Assembly: GCA_030435675.1 (NCBI GenBank)
Contig: CM059624.1
Location: forward strand, 3,062,769 to 3,126,768
Source: Steinernema hermaphroditum
Taxonomy: Eukaryota; Nematoda; Chromadorea; Rhabditida; Steinernematidae
Direction of reading: 5' to 3'
Length of the DNA stretch: 64,000 nt
This document shows positions 20,950 through 32,054 of the stretch, in pieces. How positions within the stretch are numbered: the first letter of the stretch is position 1; every line of letters begins with the position of its first letter. A program made the translations under genes and the position numbers. Under the pieces are notes generated by a model. That model was not told the origin of the DNA and ran no database searches. It saw only the letters and a program-made list of their open reading frames with translations.

Positions 20950-21396
20950 TTAGATATGGCAGATACAACCGTTCAAGAAAATACAAACCTGTCCAGTGAT
21001 TTGAGGACCAGCATCTTCTGTATCTGATGATTGCTCTCCTTCATTGACTCTTGGGCTAGATGTTTGCTTTCTTCCGGAATCGATGACTTGCCGGCTTCGA
21101 GTGGGATGCTGTGAATTGACTCTTTTGGTTAGCCCATTCGTAGACTCCTGTGAATCCTGATCAGCTGAACGATGTTGAAGGTTCACTTGTACCTCCGCAT
21201 TTTTCTTCAAAACCTTATTTTTCTCTCTCGTTTCAAGTGGTTGATCCTTGATCTCTTCCTTCTGTTTCCACCGCTTTTCGTTCTGAATTGAAGATCGCTC
21301 CAAAGCCGTTACTCGTGCCTTCAGCTGTTCAATTGATTCTGATTGTCGCTTGACCGTTTCAAGCAGGGATGTTATGAGAGATTCGTTGTTATCCAT
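20950..21396 (-). CDS. small coiled-coil protein, possibly the first exon of a longer gene
   Basis: An open frame of 148 residues from the ATG at 21394-21396, two bases after the acceptor TTTTATAAG. Residues about 5-34 form a coiled coil (SLLETVKRQSESIEQLKARV), and the rest is charged, polar and probably disordered. A donor, CAG|GTTTGT, lies near 20990; beyond it the reading changes to a hydrophobic tail (VCIFLNGC) and soon stops, which suggests that the real protein continues in an exon I could not find before the MITE at 20681. The N-terminal layout is like that of the 4251-5819 gene, whose second half would be the expected missing part. No function is assigned. Confidence 0.5.
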   Translation of the reverse strand: MDNNESLITSLLETVKRQSESIEQLKARVTALERSSIQNEKRWKQKEEIKDQPLETREKNKVLKKNAEVQVNLQHRSADQDSQESTNGLTKRVNSQHPTRSRQVIDSGRKQTSSPRVNEGEQSSDTEDAGPQITGQVCIFLNGCICHI

Positions 21397-22555
21397 GCCT
21401 TATAAAACAACAAAAGTTGATTGAAAGAATGTCACGCAATTTATAGAACGAGAGCAGACGAAGCAATGCTACACATCGGATTGAACATTTGGTTTCAAAA
21501 AAGTGATGCGGACTTGAGGACAAAAATGGAATGCGCGACGGGCACAAAGGTGACGAAACGCTAGCGCTAGACATGTAAGAGCACACCAGTCGGAAATCTG
21601 TGAGGAGCGATGCCGATGCGGGTAAACACAGGCGGACTGCATGTCTGAAGGAACAGATGTGCCAAAAGAGGTGCCGGCGCAAGTCGCACCGATTGACTTG
21701 TGAACAGAGAGCACTGTCGCACTAGTGCGCGGCGGATGACGTGTGGACATATAAGAGCACAAATATAAGGTGTATAAACGGTGGCATTTTAGTTGTTCCT
21801 TAAAAATCGCGTAACTGACATGAAGCTGAGATACAATGCTCATTAGAAAACATACAAGCGTCGGGTTTATCAATGACCAATCTGATAAGATAAGAATCCA
21901 ACTTCAACACCTTTTTTTCAAAAGAGTCAACTTGCAGGCACAGTCAACAGAAGTGCACCACAGCTTAAAGCGATTATTTCACTATTTCATTTCTTAGGAT
22001 TTTCAGAACGATTCACTACCAGTGAGTTTGTGCGGAGTGGAGAGCGATCGGTTTCCACCTTCCCTTTCCATGTGGGTGTGAACGGAGCAGGTTTTGCCCT
22101 TCCCCTTCACTGCAAGCGAATCCTATGATCCCGAAGTTGCGGAGCAACAGGAGCATGTATGTTCCAACCAACCAACACTAGTCGTCTCTTAATGAGGACG
22201 TTGAATGTACGCCGACTCGCTTCAAGAGAACGGAATAGAAATACAACCAGGCGGCGGACAGTGGCGGAATTTCTGGAGCAGGATTCCTCATCAGCAGCCC
22301 AGTGAAGCTTTTCGTAGAACTATTTCGCCACAAAATGTATTTCCGCTTTGGACCTGAAGTTTGGCCCGAAGCTTCTCACCGTCTTGTGTGATCGAAAGAA
22401 CAGTATGACTCGCACTATACGGGAATTCATTTAAACAAAATGAGGCTGAGACTAGACTCGTTTTCCCATTGAAAAGCAATCAGAGTTGTATTTATCGGTT
22501 CTCCTTAGCAGTCCTTTAAGTGGGTTGTTTCTATTGGGAAAAGTCAAATAATATA
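21397..22555. other. intergenic
   Basis: Upstream region of the coiled-coil gene. GC-moderate, with no conserved motif or splice-supported frame. A minus-strand open frame of 134 codons (21469-21873) has no counterpart or motif. Confidence 0.4.
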
Positions 22556-22564
22556 ATGAAATCA

Positions 22565-22765
22565 CAATTTGCGTCATCGTGCAAACAATCATTCAAGCAC
22601 AACACTTACCTGCAGAGATTTCTTATTAGCGTTATCTTAATTGGCTCAATACTCTTTAGCGTCATATCGATGACGCTGTCTCCCCTTATCAAGCGCTCTC
22701 TTCGCGGACCTATTTCGGTGCCCTTTGATTTTTGGCAAACTCTACTACTTCACGTAGCGGAGTGT
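22565..22765 (+). repeat. segmental duplicate, copy 1 (pairs with 23790-23930)
   Basis: This stretch and 23790-23930 share GCGTTATCTTAATTGGCTCA, then GACGCTGTCTC and CCTTATC blocks in the same order and orientation, with a gap in the second copy. It is a local direct duplication about 1.2 kb apart, noncoding as far as I can see. Confidence 0.6.
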
Positions 22766-22884
22766 TTTCACGGCTTTTACAAATTAACGACTGTATTTCA
22801 TAAATAAAGGACATTACACGGTGTTTGACCCCGAATAATTGACAAACAGGGGATGTCTCTTTCTTCAGCCGTCTTCATCCCTGA

Positions 22885-22985
22885 AAGGCAGCGATGAAAG
22901 AAGATAAGCGACGACTGCGATGTGATATTGTTCTTCTGTGTGCTTTTTATGACGCCTTGCACTGTGTAAGCCGTTGATTCAAGAG
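22885..22985 (+). mobile_element. 3' fragment of SINE-like family B
   Basis: It matches the last hundred bases of the family B retroposon (TGTTCTTCTGTGTGC, then GTAAGCCGTTGATTC) with many changes. It is a decayed fragment without a visible tail or duplication. Confidence 0.5.
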
Positions 22986-23159
22986 TATAAATTCGGAAAA
23001 GTCGGTAACCTTCAATTTTACAGCAAGACGCTCTTCATCGTAGGAAATACTGGCCCTTCATCGCTCAATCTGATACATACTTGTCCACACAAAACGATAG
23101 AAAAACTGGAAAACGTTAAAAATCAGACAAAGAGTTCGAAAAAATATTGTTTTACTCTA

Positions 23160-23345
23160 AATCGGCCGAAATACATACTACTGATCGATTTCCGCTCTGG
23201 GTCGTTTGAGTGGCATTGAACTAATCCAACGTAGCTCTTCGGAGAACTTGAACTTCATGATAAACGACCGAAGCTGCTTGTATTTCAGTTGCTTCAGAAT
23301 TGCATCTTCGCCCAGTTTTTTTTGTTCTCTTCGAAGAAAGCCATA
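23160..23345 (-). pseudogene. partial copy of the 19416-20423 F-box-like gene
   Basis: Positions 23160-23232 match 19479-19553, including GATCGATTTCCGCT and AATCCAACGTA. Positions 23233-23345 match 19838-19950, including AACGACCGAAGCTG and TTGCTTCAGAATTGCATC. About 285 bases of the parent between these blocks are missing, and the frame is not kept. It ends in the tandem array that follows, whose unit looks like a mutated piece of the parent sequence (CTCCTGGAAGTCCACTTCG). It is too short and broken to be functional. Confidence 0.78.
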
Positions 23346-23346
23346 G

Positions 23347-23480
23347 TCTTGGAATCGTCAGTCAATCGTCGTCTTGGAATCGTCAGTCAATCGTCGTCTT
23401 GGAATCGTCATTCAATCGTCGTCTTGGAATCGTCAGTCAATCGTCGTCTTGGAATCGTCAGTCTTGTTATCGTCAGTCAA
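23347..23480. repeat. tandem repeat, 25-bp unit, about five copies
   Basis: The unit TCTTGGAATCGTCAGTCAATCG plus TCG repeats four times in full (23347-23446), then in shortened forms to about 23480; only one base differs among the full copies, so the expansion is recent. It starts exactly where the F-box-like pseudogene ends. Confidence 0.9.
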
Positions 23481-23789
23481 CTGTAATCTAAAACTATGAT
23501 TGGCGACCTGTATATTGCATTCCTCCTCCACGATGGAGGTCTATTCTGTCTTAACGGTCATTATTTGGCACCTTGTCGAATACGACGTCATGTACGGGCA
23601 ACCTATCGCATTAATTTTGTGGTGGACGGCGACTGCTTTCAGCCACGTACATCGTTGGGTCTTACCTATTACTGGATCAGTTGGTTTTTTCCAGGCTTCG
23701 AATAGCTGGCTGAGACGTGCTTTTGCAGCTTAGAAACAGCTTGCTTCTTTACTAGTGAAAGCGAAACGGCAACTGAGATTGTAAGAACT

Positions 23790-23930
23790 CAGAAACTTCA
23801 TGCAAGCAATCACTCACGCACAACAGGCATTTCTGATAAGCGTTATCTTAATTGGCTCAACACCGTCGACGACGCTGTCTCTCCTTATCTGACGCTCTAT
23901 TCCCGTGCCCTTTAATTTATAGCGGCTGTT
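23790..23930 (+). repeat. segmental duplicate, copy 2
   Basis: Second copy of the 22565-22765 segment, shorter, with the same block order. Confidence 0.6.
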
Positions 23931-24651
23931 GAGTTTCTAATTTGTAACCTTCTCTTGCGTCATCGGTGCTCCTTTCAATGAGCAGGGCATGGCGATCACT
24001 GAGCTGTCCGGTGGCTCCACGAGAAATGCATCTACGAGTAGAGCTCGCCTGCCCAGCGTTTGTAACAAAGCGTACCGCACGACGATTCGAATTTGCGAAG
24101 GCGCATCCTTTCCCAACTTGTCGCCAGGAACGTTACCGACTTCAGTCACATTCCGCTCTTCGTGTCAGTGCAACGTAGTGGGATCATCTCTTTTGATTCT
24201 GATACCGTTACCTGCGCAGAATATAGGAGAAGACTTGTGACTATGATATGGTGCAATGTCTTTTTCTGAAGATGTAGGGTACGGTGTCTGAACTGTGTGA
24301 ACTGTATTGTTCCTCAAGTATTGTTAACTAAGTAGGTCGTCAGGGAGCTGGTAAAGTAACTCGCCATATTTAACTAGTGGAACGGACAGCCCGTGGAAAA
24401 GTGAAGTGTGATTTTTCTGTACATAGTAGTCAACATTTTATTAAAAGGATCCGGAATTTGCGACTGTCGAATTTACTTATTCCCATGGTCGTTATCAGTG
24501 GACTGAACAGTTTGTAGCGGGGTGGGACTGTGATAAGGTCAACGCTAATGAATGGTGCAACTTCTGTGCGTTAGTTGATCAAGTCGAATGTGCGGGCGCT
24601 CTTCCTCCTCATAGCTTGTGCAACAACATTCCCCCATCCTTTCACTTGCAG
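23931..24651. other. intergenic, upstream of gene B
   Basis: No gene supported. It ends in TTTCACTTGCAG directly before the ATG of gene B, a spliced-leader type acceptor. Confidence 0.45.
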
Positions 24652-26692
24652 ATGACCTTCCACTGCTTCAAATTCTGGAGCCGTCCGCAGGTTTCAGGAC
24701 CACCGGTTGTCGCCGCCAACGAACTTTATATGCTCGAGTAAGCATTTCGTGTTTACCCCGGCAATCGAAATTTGTTCCTTCTGAACACATAACCACCACG
24801 TAAATGTTATACTGTAATCACCTAATTTTCAGCAGCATAAGTGGGACCATTGACCGCACAATCTTGAACAGGGACGAGGACGACTGGGATGAACTAAAGA
24901 TATGTGGACGTGATCTATCGGTTAGTGATATACCTGAGACTTTTGTCTTTTGTCTAATCTGCAACCATATCTCTTGATCTGAACAGGTCTCTAATTCCAC
25001 GCTTAATTGTTTAGCAGGCTTTCGATTATCTCGTCAAAACTCCGAAAGAAGTGTTTCTTCTGTACACGAAAGGAAAAGACACAACGCAACTTCGGTCCAT
25101 TCGACTTAAATGTCACCATGATGGGACACTTCAAACAAATGAGACGAGCGTGGTAACCATTGGCAAAGGATCATCTATTAAGGAGGAAGATCCGCGTAAC
25201 CCGTTTATCGTTAACGAAACTGGCATTTTCAAGGTCACAAAGAATGCTGGCACGGAGTTCCCCTCCGTTGAATTCACTGACTTTTCGAACGCACCTGAAT
25301 TCAGCTTCAAAAAAGTGGAGTTCGAGAACTGGTGGCGAAAAGGTGGGCATTCAGGAATGTCCTCAAAACATCAAGTTCGTTTTAGATTACATGCCCGCAG
25401 AACTCTCTTTTATCTGCAACAATGAAACTTTGTTTGGAGTCGATCGAAGGGGCACTGACTTTTATTTGTGTTCGATGGATCTCGTTCGACAAAGCTTATC
25501 GCAACATCATTTTGTCTTGCCTGACATGGACCGATACGAAATGTCAAATCTGACGATCGATGGAGACAGTCTGTACATAGTCTACTCAGGCACCACTGAG
25601 GATGAATGGAGTTCACGGACACGTGGAAAATCCGCAGAATCTACTCACATTTCGCCCTCGATACAACCCGCTCTTGCAGTGTTTCGTGTTGATCTTGTGA
25701 GGTAGAGCCTGTATCAGTTTATAAACACAACTTTCCATTTCAGCCCCGATAGAATTGAAAAATTAAAGCTAGAGTGGCCCACCGAGGAACACCATAAGCC
25801 CAGCGTCGGGTGCTGTATCAACGCTAAAGAAGATGCCATTTATCTAACTGGAAGATGTACATTACCATCCGGACAGTGCAAGGATACCCATATATACTTG
25901 TTCGAAAAGGTAACCATGGAAATGGGAAAATTTGGACATCATTGTATGTCTACAGGAAGAAACGATAAGGCCGTGTCTCAAACATGGCTACAAAACTGAG
26001 CTACAGGAACGTTTTCTTGTTTCAGGCAACTATCTACGAAACGGGCACTACACCCAATAATTCACCACAAAAGGGCAACCGACTGGAAGACACTGATCAG
26101 CAGATGTGCGATAAGTGTGGAGCAGTGCTTGACGCTACAAAGTGCACCAGATGCGATGTAGCTGCAACGCAAATTTGTCCTGAGTGCATTGAATACATGT
26201 GGTGCTCATGCTGCAAGGAGCTCAGCTGCAAAGAATGCGTATTTGCTCATGTTCACGAATCGAAGCTTTGCATGATCAAGGGTCTGTCGAATACGCAAAT
26301 TGAGACAACTTTAAGCAGCCATATGGAAACTGTTAATCGGAGATTTGAGAGTCATATGCGAGCCTTGGAACAGGTAACTCCACCGACATATGAACCAAGT
26401 GCATGTTTATTTGTTAGTTTTCCCGAAAGCGGAAGTCACCTAAGACGTGGGCTTCAGAATTGAAGGCAAAGATTGCATCGGGTTTTATCACGGAAGCACA
26501 GCTCTCCGAATTTAAAAAGACCGATATCGATCCTCAGCTGAAGGTAAGACAACAGATTCCGACGCGCATGGATTCCCGTTTGTTGACTGGTTTAGATTAT
26601 ATGCAATTTAGGAACTCAGCATCGTCGCAAATGCCCTTGAAATGTGCCTTCCGTCTGATACTGTATCTTCGTCCAGCTCGGACAGCAACTAG
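24652..26692 (+). CDS. family member B: propeller-like N-terminus plus enlarged B-box zinc cluster
   Basis: Eight exons: 24652-24737, 24833-24920, 25018-25342, 25386-25701, 25744-25909, 26026-26373, 26418-26543, 26612-26692, joining to 511 residues. The first five share intron positions and phases with gene A; exon 1 is 86 bases in both. The N-terminal 327 residues carry the hairpin signatures (NELYMLD, EVFLLYTKG, GIFKVTK, DSLYIVYSG, DAIYLTGRC, THIYLFEK). Residues 355-404 are cysteine-rich, CDKC-x8-CTRC-x7-CPEC-x5-CSCC-x4-CKEC-x3-HVH, which is the family B-box with one extra CxxC pair. A short helical tail ends in a serine-rich run. No catalytic residues are seen. It could be a ubiquitin ligase adaptor or an RNA-binding TRIM-like factor; both are guesses. 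Confidence 0.78.
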
Positions 26693-26804
26693 GATAGAGA
26701 TGATTTGGAGGAGAACTCCCTAATGTTTAATTTCTGCTTATTGTTATGTGCGTGACCTTCGGTATAAAGATGTCGAATGGTTTAAGTATGATCCTAGATC
26801 AGTT

Positions 26805-27321
26805 CGGGTCTTTCATTTGTGCCCCCAGCGATCGGTCGGGTCGTCCAATCGCACTCTCTCTCTCTGAGGCTGTCTGAGCTGACTGAGTTGAGTGAGCGGT
26901 CGTTCTCGGCCGTCATTGGTGGCGCAATGATCACCCCGGCTCCCAGAAGGCCTGGAACACCAGGGAGCCGTAGTTCCACCGTCTCGCCAAGAAGCCGTCA
27001 CAACCGCCCGACTCCACCCGCGCCGCCAGAGAAGCCGAAGAGCCGCTTTAACTCCGAAGTCTGCGCCGCCAGCTGAACCGAAGATGCCCCTCCGTTCCGT
27101 TCGCTGTTCTTCGCCGCCGCGCCACTTCCGGAATCAACTCTTCACGACTTCGACGCCCGCGCATACTGATGGGAACGCTGGATTCTTTTCGGATTCGTCT
27201 GCTCCACCGAAACCAGAAGAAAATCAGCGGCTACGGTGTGACTTTGTTCTTCTTTGTGCATATATGAGACGTCCTGCACGGTGTAAGCCGTTGATTCGGG
27301 AAGATAAATCGTAAACCGTAA
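26805..27321 (+). mobile_element. SINE-like retroposon (family B), full-length copy
   Basis: 517 bp flanked by the 14-bp direct repeat ATCCTAGATCAGTT (26791-26804 and 27322-27335). It starts near TCTTTCATTTGTGCCCCC and ends AAATCG plus an A-rich tail. There are no inverted repeats. I do not see a convincing tRNA- or 5S-like head, so the promoter class is unknown. It lies just downstream of gene B. Confidence 0.85.
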
Positions 27322-27335
27322 ATCCTAGATCAGTT

Positions 27336-27693
27336 AATCTACATAGCGCAAATTAAAGGGATATGTCGGAGCAAAATGCCAGAGTCTATTCAATGTCACC
27401 TCCGGTTCGAGTCCCTTTGAGTGATCTTGACAACGCAGCATAAGTGATTTGTTTCACTGTTCCCGTGTCAGCGGAATCATGTGTTTAAAATTAAAAGGCT
27501 AATAAAAGTATCCGAAGGCAACTCTTCTCCAACAACTATCGAAGCAACCTTCATCAACCCTTCAAGCAACCCCCTATTCGGAGTCATGCCATCTCTAAAC
27601 AAACTGTACTGTGCATCTACTTGTCTTATAGTTTATGTTCCATTAAAGCTTTGTACAATATAACACGTATCAATAAATTACAACCGGCAGTGT
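27336..27693. other. intergenic
   Basis: It contains GGTTCGAGTCC at about 27404, which alone looks like a tRNA T-arm, but no pairing arms surround it. Nothing else is recognised. Confidence 0.4.
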
Positions 27694-27963
27694 CTACAAC
27701 ACCCGGACAGCTCGCCGACTTCTGTATCCAAGACCGAGTCCGACGCTGCTTCGGAAGTCATGGAGGATACGTCTGAAGTGGTTTCTCTCTTCCGAGTCGT
27801 CGTCCTCAAAAGAGACGTTCGAAGAGACATTTCTGGGATCACTGCGATTCTCGTTGCTCTGCTTGGAATAGTGAGGCGGATGAGGCAGATGAGGCTTAGC
27901 TGCTACTCTGACGGACAGCTGGAGAAGGACGACGAAGAAGAAGGCAACGAGGAGAAGCTTCAT
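27694..27963 (-). CDS. small secreted protein, possible peptide precursor
   Basis: An 89-residue frame from the ATG at 27961-27963 to TAG at 27694-27696. The start opens a clear signal peptide (MKLLLVAFFFVVLLQLSVRV, then AA). I preferred it to an in-frame ATG 19 codons upstream because that would bury the signal and because a CAG acceptor lies one base before the chosen ATG. The mature part is rich in His, Pro, Asn, Ser and Asp, then basic, and ends with GLGLGYRSRRAVRVL, which has a dibasic SRR site. It could be a neuropeptide-like or antimicrobial precursor, or just a secreted small protein. A TATATA run lies about 40 bases upstream. No family is recognised. Confidence 0.55.
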   Translation of the reverse strand: MKLLLVAFFFVVLLQLSVRVAAKPHLPHPPHYSKQSNENRSDPRNVSSNVSFEDDDSEERNHFRRILHDFRSSVGLGLGYRSRRAVRVL

Positions 27964-30639
27964 TCTGCGACGATGGGGACTAATGACACTTCTGGAGTAT
28001 ATATAGCGCGCGTAACCCAACCCACCACGCGGAGAACTTTGTACCCCGCCGTGAGACTACCGTAGCCGACGAACAGAAGGACAAACTAGTTGTCATCTTA
28101 TACGAAAACGTCTCTAGCAAACTGGTTCTTTGGCGACGGGATTTTGCAGCAGGAACGCCGCAAACGGGCTTATAGAGGTTGCGGATGTTTTGCTGTTACA
28201 GATGACCTGCATTTCCGTTCAGAAGACGACTTTTAGAAACACGATCCGATTAAGTTGGCGGTGTTGATCATCGCGTGTGTCGAGTGTGATGGCGATCAAC
28301 GATTCTTGTGCATTCTCGAGGCACTTTGTCTACGCCAATGTGACGCGAAGAGCAATGGCGATGACGTGGAGAGAACAGAGCGCGCGTCCGCGGGCGATAC
28401 ATTTTGAACTTTCCGTCTGAGCCTTGGTGAGAGATCGAAATGAGAGGGGAGAACGATTGCGGTGCGATGACCGATGGTGATCTGTGCTGTCAAAACAGTC
28501 ATTTGATTGGGAAGCTTTCAAGCAGCAAGGAAGAGCATTTCCTTGAGGGCAAAATGATATAGCGAGCATAGTTTACGTCGGTCCAAAGAACCTTTTTCTC
28601 ATAGCGTGAAATCAAAATGTTCGTCCAACAAGCTGAATGCCGAAAAGAATGATGGTGAATGCCACTATGCATTCGATACCGACATCCCAACAACTGTTTA
28701 CTGGGTTAGATTTGAATGAAAAGAATCATGAGTGTGAATCTTGCTACGCACAGGGCTACTTGGACTTTCATACCCAGAGGATGCCACACAGACACCTCAT
28801 ATGCCACCGTTCCATTATCAGTATGCCTGTGGGGGATGAGCGTTTTTCTTATATTTTTTGACTCATTTTTAACAACCACTATGAACACCCTCCGAAAGGG
28901 CTATAGACCTTTCTGATGCAGGCTATGTTTACCGTGTGTTTATCGCCGGTGTCTTGCCTTGGCCCTCACCAAAAAAGCTCACCCACGTTTATATTCCATA
29001 AAAAAGGTGTCCCTTCATAGGCAACTTCTAGTTCTCAAATGAAAACTCTTCGGCTCAAATCGTACATAATGGAGAAAACTACACCAGGTGTGATGGCTTA
29101 CTTTATCTGTTTTTCGTTTGGCATCTGTTGTTGGACCACTGTGTACTCCTATTGTTGTGTATCATCGCTTCTCCCTTGGCTTTCAAACGTTTTCGAACTC
29201 GGCAGTCTTTCAAAAGAATGCACAACTTGGTATGAGGACCGGCGATCTTAAATAACCTATCCAAAGGGTTAAAGTATATTACGGTACGCCTGGAAGCTGC
29301 CGAAGATGCTCTGATACTCCGACCTCTGCGCCATCTGCCAAACCGAAGATAGGATCCGCTCCGTTCGATGTGCTTCACTCGATCTGCTGATGCGAACGGC
29401 AACTGTCTTTACAGAAGTATATGTCCCTTTTAGTAACAAGCCGTCATCTTCAAAAACAGACGTATTCAATGGTTCAAACCAATAATGTTGCACTATATAG
29501 ATTTGAAACATATGTCTTAATGGTTCTGACAAAAAAAGTATCGCGGTACTATGCGATGACAGTGTTTAGTCGCTGCCCTTCACATAATATTACACAGGAC
29601 ATGGACTGTGTTCCTTGTCACTATAATCAGAAACACGAACATCATCAGGTTCGATGTGGTGGTGGTCTTTATTTTCATTTTGGAGCACCATCACTGTCAC
29701 GTACAACAACAGAACTATGATTGCTCTTCAGCGAAGAATAGTTCTTCCAGAACAACAGTTTTGACGGATTGATGTTTTCGTGGCCATGGAAAACGGGAAG
29801 TATTCCTGATATCAGATTTCGCAAGATACAATGATTAATATGCTACCTTCTCAGCGGAAGCCATACGACGGAATACTCGGACTCAAAGACACATTCATTT
29901 TTTCAACCATGAGAAACGCTCTCTCGAAATTCAAGAGTTTTTGTAGTCTGTATGCACAATTTGTAGTCAAGATCACTACTGTGCAAGGTTGTATTACTGT
30001 GACCCTTATCTCAGGGTGTGGTGGCTTGACCTCGATCAAACAGGAATTTCTGCAAGTCATTGTCGGCGCACAAATCGTATTCGAGAATGTCAGTTTTTTG
30101 CTGTGTTACACTCTTTCACGTGATAGGAAGGGTTCACAATGTACTCAAAAATGGACGATCTGATTTATGGTGCATCGTTTGCTTTTGCGCAAATATATCA
30201 GCTAGCGCTCATTCATGGTTGAGGAACGATTTGGGGAAGAACGGGAGAAAGAACTGTTCTGAAAATCTATGTAATACAATAGCAATGTGATGAATGAATA
30301 GATGATGGATGAATAGCAATGGATGAATCTAGATGGAGAGCACACCGTGTTTATGAAACTTTATCTTTTGTGTACGTCTTTTTCCCACCGCCATCGTACC
30401 TTGCAGTTTGTCATAAACCTTATTGCAGCGTGGTTAGAGAAAGGCCATCCATCAAGGGAAAAAGAGAGGCTTTTTTCTTATTATATACTGTTTTTGGCGT
30501 CCCGACAACGAGAAGTTCTTGATTTACGACTTCCCTCAAGTAGAGCTGTGGATAGCTATTGGACTACTAATGAATTTTATGAAAAAATCGTGTTTGAGAT
30601 GTACAGAGATCTCTGAAATTTCCCCACTCTCAAACTTTC
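27964..30639. other. 2.7-kb intergenic stretch
   Basis: No gene supported. Positions 29285-29400 are a degenerate piece of retroposon family B (AACCGAAGATAGGATCCG corresponds to AACCGAAGATGCCCCTCCG in intact copies). An open frame at 30323-30616 of 97 codons ends with a helical, acidic segment (TNEFYEKIVFEMYRDL) but has no context that makes it a gene. Confidence 0.4.
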
Positions 30640-31400
30640 CACTTCCAGCTAGACGTTGACCAGCACCCAACCGCAAATGGCTCACACATTCGTTCTCCGT
30701 CGCTCGTCTGACATGCGTTCTGATCTTATGACGTCGCCGCGGGATGGTCGCACTTGCACCCAAATCGTGCGAAATGAGAACTTTTCACGTGGACAAAATT
30801 TGGAGTACAGAATACAGTCGCTTAGTCGGGATTCATAAGAAAGCGACTTGTAGTCCTATTCTGGCAAGGAAATGCCTGATTCATCTTACAGATTCAAGAA
30901 AAGGCTATGTGTAATTCATTTTTCCTCACTAATTTATCATATAAGAATGCTCTTGCTCTACAATCAGTGGTTATGGAATCCGGTATTCTCGGCACATTTT
31001 TTTGGTAATTTATGGCCGATCGTTTTCTTTCTTTCAGAGAGCGCATTCATCGTCAAGGAAGTGTCAGAGTGTCCAAAGTGTGAGTTGCATTTATGAATGC
31101 TCATATTTTGGATGATGCAACCTGCTGACACCCGTTTGCCGGCGTCAAACAGTTGTGCGTTTGGTTAAACTATGAGCCAGTGATGTCACTTATTTTCACA
31201 GCTGTAAACAAAGAATTCAGTTCTCTGATTTCTGCACCAATTTCGTCTTCCGCAAAAGCGAATGATCGTTCGAAACGGTCTCGCGATCACAATGTTGACC
31301 GACACCTCGGCAATAGTCGACTCGCGTTCTGATCGGCCGACGTCAGCGACAATGATCCGCACCCACATGCACTCAAGTCGTGCGAAACGGGAAGTGTTCT
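30640..31400. repeat. pair of diverged repeats (about 30650-30830 and 31200-31400)
   Basis: The two stretches share GCGTTCTGATC, a GACGTC(A/G)C block, a GCACCCA-type block and TCGTGCGAAA in the same order and orientation. They are heavily diverged. The class is unknown, and no coding role is seen. Confidence 0.4.
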
Positions 31401-31504
31401 TGAGAAAATAATGAACCTAGGAACAGGGAACCAATATAGGCAGCAAATTGTGTTCCTTATTGAGTGTGCTGAGCGTTATTGAGAGTGTATTGAGTTGACC
31501 GTCT

Positions 31505-31980
31505 AGTCTTAAAACACAATTTACTGTCGATACAAGTCAACATTCCGGCTTGAGATGGGTAAACTATCTAAAAAGCTGTCTCCGTGCTATACTCCGTGTA
31601 ATTTATTTACTTTACCTAGTCGTAAAACGGAATTTACTTCCGATACAAGTGAACATCTCGTCGATGCAGATGGAAGCTCCGAAGACGCCTAAACGTGTCA
31701 CAAAGTAGCGAGAAGAGGAAATCCCCCCGCCGTTTCTAGAGGTTCGACGATTCCCAGATTGAATTTTCGAGTTCGAGGATTCCCGCATGTCTCGTGAAGC
31801 GCCATCGCTTCGACACCAACCCCATGAAGTCTGGGATGAAGCCGGCCGAAAGAGGCATCCTCTAATTTGTCTATAGTCGGTGTCATGCAAGGTATAATGT
31901 CGTGAGACAAACTCAAAGAAAAGTCAACATTTCGGTTGTGAGATAGACAAATTATCTAAAGAACCGTCTGCATGATATTC
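31505..31980. repeat. short direct repeats around an inverted family A copy
   Basis: GTCAACATTCCGGCTTGAGAT (31537 region) and GTCAACATTTCGGTTGTGAGAT (31922 region) start two similar stretches of about 60 bp; a further local duplicate (TTTACTGTCGATACAAGT / TTTACTTCCGATACAAGT) lies at 31520-31655. Between them, 31640-31905 is a minus-strand copy of repeat family A. The arrangement could be a composite element or successive insertions. Confidence 0.45.
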
Positions 31981-32054
31981 TTCGTTCTTCAGAGCGTTCG
32001 CTCTTTTGTTCATATGCCCTATGATTTGACATCGATGCCGTGTCAGGCATGAAT

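Noticed and set aside
27395..27425. GGTTCGAGTCC resembling a T-arm
   Set aside because: The flanking bases do not pair, and no D-arm or acceptor stem is found.
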